Below, one piece after another: positions 26,001 to 38,000 of a DNA stretch of 64,000 nucleotides. Made by a program: the position numbers and the translations under genes. The DNA is from Branchiostoma floridae (Eukaryota > Chordata > Leptocardii > Amphioxiformes > Branchiostomatidae), in contig NC_049992.1 of NCBI RefSeq assembly GCF_000003815.2, positions 3,519,703 to 3,583,702 on the forward strand, read 5' to 3'. Numbering within the stretch: position 1 is the stretch's first letter; each line of letters opens with the position of its first letter. The notes under the pieces are model-generated. The model ran no database searches. It had not been told where the DNA came from and was given only the letters and a program-made list of their open reading frames with translations.

Positions 26001-29000
26001 TACAGAATCAATCTGTTCAAGTACTGTACACATGTACCAGAGAGCGTATTTCGCAATAGAATTTTTGTAGTGTTGTGAGTACAGACAATTCTGTAGTGCA
26101 GTTTTAGTGTAGTATTGCATTTGAGGTGCATATTCGCAAATTTACATCGGAAAGAACACTGAAAAAAAGGCAACAACCGAACCCACCACAACCATTTCAA
26201 GACCACTTTCCCCTGTTGTTCCACAGGTGTTGGCAGGTGCAGGTACGGCGCCGTGTTCGTGGAGGCGACCGGTGAGTGCCAGTGTCCTCAGGCTTGCCCC
26301 TACAACTACAACCCTGTGTGCGGCTCCGACGGACGCCAGTACCCGAACGAGTGCGCCATGAGAGTGGCCGGGTGCAACAGCCAGCAGGATGTCTACAGCA
26401 CCGGCCGGCCGCCGTGCGACGGAGGGACAGGTGGGGGAGATTCCTTGACTCTTTGTGAGTTTAATAATGACAATGACAATAATGATAATAATTAGTATAT
26501 CAATAACTATGGTAATAACTATATAGTAATAATGATAATAATGATAACTATAATAATAACTCTAATGATAATAATGAGAGTGGCAGTATGCAACAGCCAG
26601 CAGGACGTCTACAGCATCGGCCGACCGCCGTGCGATGGGGCGACAGGTGGGGGGCATTCCTTCGTTACTCTTTGTGAGTTACACCCCTCTCCCTTGCACT
26701 ACGACCGATGAGGGACTGGATAATTGACGGATCACTCAACAAGGGACATAGAAAAATAACGCATTTTTTGTCTTTTATTCCAATTATTGGATGAAGTGTC
26801 ACACAAGTCCAATCTTGGGCGCGCTCGATGGTCGCTTAGGGATTGTCGTAGTAAAAAGGGGCCTTGGGACAACAGACAGTTTGTGTTTGTGGTCATGATG
26901 TTTTGATGTGAAAAGAGCCGCACAAGAAATGGTGTACATGTAATAGCATACTTTTCTGAGGCTGGGCCGCCAATGGAAGAGGTGTGAAAGGCTGCTTATG
27001 GCACATACGTTTTGTGTGTAAAACCTGTGTGTAAAACCTGATGGGTTTGTTCAATGCAAGGACTTAAAGACCACTTCTAGGCTGAGTACAGTGATTGAAC
27101 TTAAAATAGAATGAGTAAAACATGATTGAGCTAAGAGATATCGGTGAACATAAGTTTGAGAGCAAAGACTTTCATTTCATGTGCATGTGAGGAACTAAAA
27201 ATCTAGGCATTCTTTAAACAGAAACTGTGATATGATTATTTGATTCTCATCACTATTTTTTCAGGCAATGTGGGGAGACCAGATGGAAGGCCGAGTTCTT
27301 ATTATCCAGGTTTGTTTGTCTTGCCATGACGAAAGTCTTAACTATCTGTAACATTTTAGAATCTAAATTTAAGATTTTTGGCATGATGAAACAACATGAA
27401 AATCAAATTTTGCTAAGGCCACACTGACTTGATTTTATGGACGACATCATCGCGTGCATGTATTTTCCCCAAATCGTACCTTCTGCGACAAGCGGTCAGT
27501 ATAAATGATACTAGCAGAGACTAACACGCATGTGCCAGGACTTGGATGAATGGACCAGGACGGAAGAGAGAGACGCATGGACCAGGACGGAAAAGAGAGA
27601 CGCATGAACCAGAACGGAAGAATCCACTAGAGAGACAAAAATCCAGAGGCCATCCAAGGAACATATGACGCCTTCATTTTTCATAGGAAGGGATATCCGT
27701 CGATACACAAGCCTGGGGTGCTGGAAGCACAGAGCCGACACCGCCCTTGAAGACCTGGAAGGCACAGACTCGCGCCTTGATGGTGACTACAAGGACCGCA
27801 TCAACGCCGTAGAGAAGTGCTACCAGGTAGCGCGTTCTCGCGGGTTTCAGGTGTTCGCTCTGCAGGGTGACGGACATTGTTACGGGTCTGCTAACGGTCG
27901 GCTCAACACCTACAACAAGTACGGACCTTCCATCGCCTGCGCAGCCGACGGCAGGGGCGGGGTCATGGCAAATGAGGTGTACCGAATTACAGGTCAGACT
28001 CCATGCCAGACCAGTACATTTTGTAGGTCCCAAAGCCTTAAAGGAAGAAAATCTGTTCATATTCCCTTGGCCTTGGCAGAGTAATGAAAATGAGTTGACT
28101 ACACTATTCGAGCTCACTTCATGCCATGTTCTTCCTGAAAACTTGGATTTGAAATTAGGATAAATTGATAATTTTCCCCATCCTTCTTTTTGTGTTCCGG
28201 TGCTCTCAGTTTTGGGGTGTCCAAAGATTGTCATCCATGGAATCAAGTCAGTGTGGCTTACAGTAATATCATTTCGTGTACGTTCTTTATAAACGTTTAC
28301 TGAAAGCAATTCATGTCTTCTTTCTTCCCACAGACGGCACCTCGGATGTAAGGCCAGGTTCGTACTACCCAGGTGGGGTCTTCATAATAATATCTTAAAA
28401 CTGCCTGGAAACTATACCATAGGCTTTGCGCCTGCCATGTCTTGTCTGCATGCTACTTGACCTTTCAAATCTTAGATTGTGTATTTGTTCTAATGAACTG
28501 TCGTATCTGCCTGTAACGTTTACTTTTCATATCATTATTCCACACCGTGTTTAGATTTAATTGATTTTGTCATTACTTAGGCTAACGTCACATTTCCAAA
28601 TCGGGGCCCGGCCGGGCTGTTTGTGGAAACGAAAATTAGCCATGCATACGTAAAATATATGCAAATATTGATGCCCACCTGACAATTCTCTTCACGTCTT
28701 GTGTAGTTTGGTGTCTTTTATATACTTTTTAAATTATTTTCGTTCCCTAAAGCTGCCCGGTCGGGACTCGGTTTGAAGATGTGACCTAGGCCTTAACAAA
28801 TGACTGCAGTTACATAACCCTCCCCATTCCCCTGCTACAGACCAGAGGCCAGTATATCCGGGTCAGACCGGAGATAGACAGCCGGGTCCAGTCATCACAC
28901 CGCAGCTGTACCGACCAGGACAGGGTACCGGGCAGAGGTAGAGACTTGTTGTTCGGCCCTCCTATACCGTATTGTAGATTACAAAGGCTCACCTGCAAAT

Positions 29001-32000
29001 GGGACCGGAATTCATCCATCCTTAAGTCTGTAGAAATGTAGTTATGGAGATTCTTTTTTATCAAACATCTTTTGCATGTACAACGATGTAGTTTGCATCA
29101 AATTTGAACAGGAACGATTTTGTGTCTATAGTTCCAATTAGGTCAATATTTTACATATGGGGATGTATCATCAAGCAAACATTCCCATCAAAGATATCAT
29201 CATTGCATTCCAAATTTAGGAGCACATGCCTCAATGTTACATGCTGCATGCTGACAGAAATACTTGCTATGCTCATACAAAGCTCACCATTGCGCTTTGC
29301 ACAAAATAATTAGTCTGTGTAAGGCATACTCCACTGTCCAGGATCAGGAGGCCGGCGGATGTTGGGCGGGCTGCTATAAGCGAGATTTAATCAGGCTGAA
29401 AGAAATATGCTTCAGTTCAAGCGTTGTGCATTGCGTTATCAACAAGAGAATTCGCACATGATTATTCCCCAAATTGCCTCCAGGTTCGGCCAGGAGTCCT
29501 ACCCACCGGTTCCTCCCCCTCCACGTAACATCGAGGGCGATGTCCCCGCGCCGATCGCTCCCATCTCCCCGTGGGAAGCGGAGTGCCTGTACGGCGCGAC
29601 CCGGGACCTGACTACGCGGCAGTGCAAGTGTAATGAGGCCTGTACGTTCGAGTTCAACCCCGTTTGCGGATCGGACGGAAAGCAGTACAGCAACCCGTGC
29701 GCCCTCAAGGTGGAACAGTGCAAACAGCAGACGTCAATCGACAACGTTGGGCCTCCTCCATGCGGCGGTACGTGTTAGAGGTTTCCAGTCTCTGCCTTAT
29801 TGTTTGTTTGTTTGTTTGTTAATTCAAACAGGAGGATACATATTGCCTTCAATCGGCGATTTTCAATGTACCAGGGCTACATTCTAATGATATGTCTGCA
29901 ATTTTTTTTTATTTGACTTTTAGTGTCGTTACTGTGGCGAAGCTGGTAGGGCGGTAGGCTCGGTCTGAAAAAGTCCCATGCCCACGACGTCGTGTCATTG
30001 AGAAGGACTTTTAACACGTATTTTTTGCAGATGTGACGTACAGTGGATGCATGTAGTGATAACAACATTTTGACTGTAATGTGTCTCACCAGACTTCTAT
30101 TGATGTAACATACATTCATCTGATATCCCAATATCCGTACCACACAATTCTTTGACGGATGTCACATAGAGTGGTTATTTGTGCTGATTTATAAGTTTGA
30201 CTGCTGTTTTGCAGATGTGACGTACAGTGGATATCTGTACCTCCTGGAAATCACAGTCAGACCCACCAGTGAGACGCCTGTGGTCGAGTTCGGCCGGAAA
30301 ATACAGAAATCCTTCCAGTTCTCCCTACAGGATCCACGGGACACCATCTTATACATGCTGAAGGTAAGCAGGGAGTTGTATCATCTACGATATTTATATG
30401 TTTCACAAATGTACGTTACGTGACGAATGATAGAGACCGGCAGAACACAGTCTTCTGAAAGTCAGCCTTTCAGCCCTGTATATGGCATGTCACCATGGCT
30501 ATTAACTGTTTAGAGATTCGAGATTAGAATGAAATTAGCCCTCTTCTGGACAACTGATGGCACCTCTTATAATGCATGTAGTTATAATCTGACACAGCAC
30601 CAAAAGTGGGGTCGAAGGCGCCTAGGAGTGTGCTCCACTGGTATGAATTGAATGCATCTCATATAACGATTGCTTTCCGTGCTGTTGTCAATAATATTTC
30701 TTTTTAATCTTTATTCTCAAGGTTGTTGGAGAACCCAAGTACCTTCTATGTGAGTATCCTGCACTGGTTTAACTCCTGTTGCATCATTGTCTCATTTTAC
30801 ATCACTTCTGTTGGGAATAATCTGTGTCCGTCGGACTTTTAACATTGTTTTTTTTTTCATGGAATGGCAACTTCATCGTTTAATATGTTGCAACATCCCC
30901 TTCCTCTCTTGCAGACTTGAACGTGACCTTGCCGACTGACCTTGACCACCTGATCCATGACCTCTGGGTGAGTGACCCCGAGTACGTCATGAACATGACG
31001 ATCACGACCACGCCCCTGGTATATTACCCAGCATTCCTGCGGTCCACCTTGGAGATCACCGAAGAGGGAGTTCTGAACCAGTTCGGAGGTCAGGAGGAGA
31101 GAGAGTTGTATTACATGGACATCCACGCCAAGGACACAGGTAAGACAGTGGTCAAAGTCAGAAGTGATTTCACATCAATGTAACAATTACGTTTTATCTG
31201 GGTTTGTTTTCATTGTTTATGTATTATTCTGTTACTAAGTTGTAAGATAACTTTGCACAACAAGTGTACAGTGTATAAAGCATGGCACGTACTGGTACAT
31301 AACTACAGCTCCATATAAGGCTAATCTACATATTACAAAGACTAGATAATGGTATAAAAAGAAAATACATTTAAAAGAATGTCTAGACGTTAGACATTCC
31401 TCCCATGATTCACATCCCATATATTGAAAATACTGTGACTTACAACTTGCCTTAAGTTGAATTACTGTTTTTTCTTTCTTGCCCAGGTGTTAAGTTTGAG
31501 AAGGTTACTAACCAGCTGAAGAAGACAGCTGAAGTCATGGCAGAGACTCGGCAGAACCCCGAGCAGGCCAGTCTGATGCAGCCCTTCAAGGTTCTGGGTG
31601 CCCCAAGGGTGAGCGAATTTATGTCGTATTTCAGTAGCATCTACCTTAGCAACCACTGGATCTTATCGCTTGATAACCAAAGTGGCCATCACGGGAAAAG
31701 GTGCTTTCCAAGGCCACGAGACATCAAGAAAACAGTACAAAATAGAAAGCCCGATAAAGACGCCTAAAAAAACAGCCGGAGCCTAACCTTCGCTTGGATA
31801 ATAGCGAAAAGGTGAGCCAGGGGTTACTACAGAGGATGGTAACCAGGCTAATGTAATGCAACCATTGGTAATTCTCGGCTGCTCAATATGACTGTCAATG
31901 ATTTCATCAAGTCTTAGAGGGGTGGGATCCCATGCGTCTACAGAGTTCAAACCCTCTGGGATCTCTGTAATCTGTTGAATAATCGAAGTGCTACTTTTCC

Positions 32001-35000
32001 GACTCCTGTTTGATTTGTGAAAACGCTTTGTCGAAGGGACGAATCTTTTGATAAACCCTCGACTCAGCGATAACATCCACATTCTTTCACTTTGGATCAT
32101 ATTTTTTTCAGAATTTAGAAATTGCTAAAACCACGAAATGGAACTCTGGCAGTGGTCACTGCAATTTTAACATGTAGTTTGAAAGATGATACCTCTCTGC
32201 AATTGTATGTTGTGGCATCTTCATTTTAAGTTAAAAGCTACCCACATCCACGACATCGCCAAAGTATTTTTTAAACATCACTCTTTTTGTATCTGCCTGT
32301 TGAAGGTTGTGTCCGTGATGTCTTAAGCAGCACAGCGCCAAAGTATTTTTTAAACATCACTCTTGTTGTATTTGCCTGTTGAAGGTTATATCCGTGATGT
32401 CGGCACCAGTACATGAAGCAGCCGACAGGATGCTGCACGAGCTCCCACACATGCAGGAGTACGGTGACGCGATCGAGGTGGACGTCAGGAGTGTCATAAC
32501 GTTTGATCAGTACGACAGGCAAATCAAGTAGGTTTTAGATTTCTTTTAACCTCTCAGTTTTGTCTGCACCACATTGTGGTATCCATTGGTAACATAGTCA
32601 GTGAGATATCTCTAGTAGCGGGACAGATAAGCTGTCTCGTTGGTCGTTAGATGAGTCATCCTATTTCAGCAGTATGACAAGCAAGTCAAGTTTCGTTTTC
32701 TTAGTATCCTAAACTTAATTTAAACCACATTGGTACGTATATACTCTGATATCTAGCAGGACTTGCAAACTATTCAGCTGGCGGTTGTCAATTCCTATAC
32801 TCGAGCAGTGCGGCGGGGAAAACAAGTTGATTTTTGTTTCTCACTTTTTCTAGTCTTAAAAGAAAGTGCTTCCAGGTCAAAAGTTTGTTAAAGATAAGTG
32901 AAGTTCATTTCGATTTTACCTTTTAGAGTCGAAGAAAGTCACTTTTCTCTATTGTTAGCAAAAGTTAGCAAAATGACGAAATGAGCTCTTCTCTTAAGTT
33001 TTATAAATCAATCACCACAACATACATCGAGTTACTGATAACAAACATCTGTTTGCCCCACAGCTACCCCGATGCTGCCCCGGCCCTCCCCGCATTCCCC
33101 GGTGACGAACCCCTGTGCCAGTTCGGCGCGCGACGCGGCCCGACCGGCGGGGACTGCCGCTGCCAGGCCGGCTGCTCGCGCGAGTACGCACCGGTGTGCG
33201 GCTCGGACGGGCACGAGTACTCCAACGGCTGCCTGCTGAGGATGGAGGCCTGCAGGAAGGGCGTCGTCATCGACACCGTCGGCAAACCGCCATGCGGACG
33301 TAAGGACTGTAGCATAGCTTATATCTTTTATTTTTAAAAGCTTCATCGACACCCTGGGCAAACCACCATGTGGACGTAAGGATTGGATAAACCATTGTCC
33401 TTATTGTTATTGGGTGGGCTGACTTCTCATTTCAGCTGAAATACGTACCTGCAGCTATAATACTGTACTCCACTGGACAGAAGCCTTATGTTAGAGTAAA
33501 GCAAGAAGGGGGTCGTCACTGACAACATGGGCAAACTGCCCTGCGGACGTAAGGACTAGATAAACCATTGCCCCTGGTGTATCGTTATTGGGTGGGTGGA
33601 CTCTTCGCAACCAGGGGCTGAGGAGCTTGAGCTAATACAACATGCATACAATACTCCACTGAACAGAAGCCTAACATTAGGGTAAAGCAAGTATGGGGTC
33701 GTCATCGACAACATAGGCATGTCATCCTGTGGATCATATGAGGGCTGTTTTGAATTAATCAACAACATGACTAAGTCGGTAGGTATGATTTCTCTCCATT
33801 ACAGATTTGTCCACTAGTTGGCCATACATGAGCAGGTTCCTTTAAGTTGCCTTGCTCACAGTTCTTGAGCACAGTAACTTGGCTTTCTTCCTTTCCCGTG
33901 TTCAGCTGTTGCGTACAGCGGTTTCCTGTACCTGCTGGACATCCAAGTCACCCCGACCAGGAACCACTCCGTCGCCGACTTCGGACACCACATCAGGGAC
34001 GCCTTCCAGAACACGCTGCAAGATCGCCCGGGACAACCGGACCAGATCATCTACATGCTCAAGGTCAGTTCAGGGTTACTATAAGTAATATTCAAGACCA
34101 AGGAAAGTATACGGTAAAATCTTATTTATGTTCAGAGTCAATAAATGTTAAATCTACAACGTGAGTAAGGTGGGTACAAGTCAAATCACCTACATGCTGA
34201 AGGGCATTACAAGGTCAAACCATATCCACGGTAAATAATTTATATGTTCATGGTTACATCAGCTACACGGTCGAGGTTTGTGCTAGGTTGGTGTTAAATT
34301 GATTTTTTTAAAGATCAGATTTGTCACAGTGAATGAAGAAAGCCCATCAAAATGATATTGTAACTGCCTTTGTTTGTATTTTTGTAGGTGGATGGAGAAC
34401 CCTGGTATGTCGTCTGTAAGTACTCAAGACATTCAATTGTTCTACATCTTATAGAGAATGAGAGAATGGTTAATTTTGTAAACCATCTCAGCCTATACTG
34501 GGGCTGAATTGTTTGATACATGTACGGAGACCGGCTACTCAGAATTTAGTCATTGTTTCTCTGGCATGTGACTTTGGATGCATGTCGAAAAAGCCAAACT
34601 TCTGGTAAAGTTGCCTTTGAAATATTTTAATAGTAAATCACCCTTATCGCGAAGACCACATACATTATTTGCATGCTACAGAACTACAACGGCCACCTTT
34701 TTCTCAGGAGCCGAAGATTCTTAGTCAGCAGGGTCCATATCTGATGCGGTTACGGTCACATTTGTCCAGTCACGAAAAATGCAAATTAGCTCTTGCCAGA
34801 TTTGACGGATACGGCATGTTCTCATTTGCATTTTCGTGACGAGACAAACCCGACAGTAACCTTTGATGCCAGATGGTGAAACACAAAGGGTACAGGACGG
34901 ATTTGGAAAGTCAGCATTACAGTATTACTAATTATCTTTGTGTACGTAAACACACAAGCTGTGTTTCTGTGAATGATTTTAACTACGTGTTGTATCCCTG

Positions 35001-38000
35001 TCACAGATGTGAACGTGACCTCACCAAGCGTAATCGACCTGCTCCTACACAACTACTGGCAGCAGTACCCAGGTGACGCTGATTACGTCACCATCCAGTC
35101 CACGCCCTTGGCGCACTACGAAGCCTTCATGGCATCGACCTTGGACATCAAGGATAATGAGGTACTGACACAGTTCCAAGGAGGGATCCACAGTGGAGAA
35201 CTCTACATGCTGGACTTGCACGTTAAGGACTCAGGTGAGTCAGGCAAGCCTCCTGAAAGGCAACCTAAAGCAGTTTATTACAGGGTATGTAAGGAAACAA
35301 ATAAACTTGGTGTGATGCTCTATGAGGCTGTTTACCGGGTAGACAAAGGAAACAAACAAATAAACCCATATAGTAAGAGACCCATATAGTAAGATTCTTT
35401 GGGCACAACCAGGGAGTACTTATATAATTACTTCCAACATTTCAATGTCTATCAGACTCCATCATCAGGGTAGAATGACTGGAAACTAACTTCTAGCCGA
35501 TGTAGGTGGCGCTGCAGCAGCATGAATGCCGCCCCAGACGTGTACCCCCCTCGTCTCTGTTCATGACTGCTGGAGCTGATTTTCTGATCCAGACTGCCTC
35601 CATGGCCTCCTTAATCGGCCTCGGCTATAAGTAGCAGTAAGAAGTAGTTTCCAGTCATTCTACCCTGATGATGGTGTCTGATAGACATCGGAATTTAATT
35701 GCCAACCTGATGAAGTTATTTACGAAACAAATTAACTTTTTGCTGTCCTCTCCAGACGTGAGCCTTGGCAAGCTGTTTGAGGAGTATGTGAAACAACTGG
35801 AGCTCACGGCGGAGCAACGAGGGGATGATCCTACCAAACGCACCTTTATGCACCCTTTCAAGGTCGTCGGAAGTACACGGGTCAGTCCATTTGTTTCTTG
35901 TTAAGACGTAGTTCTCTGTGTGTCTACATTGCATGTTGGAAGGGTCGCATTTTACATGAAACTGTTCTTTGTAGGCAATGTCCCTTGTCTTGAGCACAAA
36001 AAATGCTGCTCTAGACAGCATAACATAGACTTAACATGTTCATATATTCGTCCTTCCCTCACCAGTTTCTGTAGCCCTTGGTCACACCTTTTGTGCAATC
36101 ACTGCAACTGAGGGCCAATCCACTGATATTGGAGTTTATGCCCGAATGCTATTATGATACTCTTTCGCTGATAAATGCTAGGAGAAAGTATCATGCACTT
36201 TTTTTTAAGTCCTTGGTATGACTCGGCTAGATATACTAAATGCAAGGTGACCACTCCTCCCAGTTGGCTACTCTTTATATTAGCATGATATCTCATCTGT
36301 GTTGATACAATCCATGTTGGAGTTTATAACTGCCATTCAACACGAACAAATTGCTTACCTCGAATTTTCGGCGCACATCCGTCGGTCTTCGCCAGGAATG
36401 GCGATTCAGTTACTCTAAGAACGTGACCGAGACACGTGACTCGAGTAAAGAATCGTAGATGCCTGGCGCCCCCATCTCTATTGAGTGTAGGCTGGTGTGC
36501 TCTTATGTAAATAAATGTAAACATAACTCTGTTGTTTGCAGGTGATAATCCTTAGTTCGAGCGCCAGTAACGCCGCCGTAGACAGAGGGCTGTACAGCCT
36601 GCCGACGTTCCAGGCGTACGGAGATGCCATCGAGGTGGACGCCATCAGCGTCGTGCCCTTCAGCGAGTACGAGCATGAGATAGAGTAAGGCTTACTTTTA
36701 TACCATTTCTATAATGCAAAATATCAGCTGTAGTCACTGTGACGTGAACGCTTTGTTTTAAGCTACAAATGTGAATACGAACAAGAGATACAGTAAAGCT
36801 TTTGCATTTCTCCAAATTCTAATGGGGGTAGATGCGTCAACAACAATGAATATTATCATGAAATTGGTAGACCTACGCCTGCACAGCCCAGAAAGTTAAT
36901 GTTGAAAATAACAATGACGTTTTTATGTATGCAAATGTGAATTACTTATACATCTGTAATACAATGCGGCCAATTTTAAGTTATGAAAGAGTCTTCAGAT
37001 GCTTTCACCGTTAAGATTGTGTGATTTGTCACACTTTCCCAAAGGTACCAGGCAGACCACATCGCGGCCCCCTGCCCGCTAGTCGAGTCCTCCCGCCCGC
37101 GCACTGCCGGCTCCCGCTCCGCCCGGACGAGCATCTGCCGGTACGGCGGCGTGAGGAACCCACTCACCGGGAAATGCTTCTGTGCGGACATATGCTCACA
37201 GGTATGACTATGCCATGACTGATCTAACAGAATGAGTTTTATTACAGACCCGTTTATTCGTAGCTTTGGGATAATGACAGGTCGGGGTCAGAATTCGACC
37301 GGTTTCGACTTTATTCGTCTTTCTCAAGAATGACAAAGATCGGACCATCCCTCTTTTTATACATTTTCCGTGCTTTCCTAGTGCAGGGCGCTCTAACTAT
37401 ATCATAGACCCGTTTTATGCCTACAGCACAATTCCTACCGGGGCACGGCCGGGTTGTTTGCGGAAACGAAGAATTAATGTTTACGCTAATAGATGTGCCC
37501 AAGGCATGCTGATGAATTATTTTGGGGCCGTTTTGTGTTTTTGCATGATACGCTGTCAAACGGTCATTCATTATTTTATTCATTCATTGTTTTATTCACT
37601 CTTTCCCAGGATGTTGACCCCGTGTGCGGGTCGGACGGAGTGGAGTACGATAACCTCTGCCAGCTGAAGGTGGCGGCGTGCAGGCAGCAGAAGACCATCG
37701 ACGCGCTGGGACAGCCTCCCTGTGGGGGTGGGTACAAGCTTACGAGTAGAATAAAGTGGATGGACGCGCTGAGAAATATTTGTAAATACGCGGCCTAATA
37801 ATACTCTAGAACTTATCATTGGTTGGGCTCATCATTTGTTGAGGTCATCATTGGTTGAGCTCATCATTGGTTGAGCAAGAGAAAGCCATCATCTGGTATG
37901 AATATAAATGTTTGGAATTCCTTTTGTTTGATTTGATGTGTAGGCCTTGGGCTTTATACCAAACTACCTTGTCCATAGTATAAAACTGTGATACATATAT

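Noticed and set aside
27674-28309. 211-residue frame on the - strand, the longest single open frame in the window
   Set aside because: It is the antisense shadow of the GCW-domain exon, extended into intron sequence; it has no recognisable domain.
30215-32527. Assignment of module X to SEA or cystatin domains
   Set aside because: The order of strands could fit SEA, but the GS[IV]VV cleavage-type motif and SEA signatures are absent; cystatin motifs QxVxG and PW are also absent.
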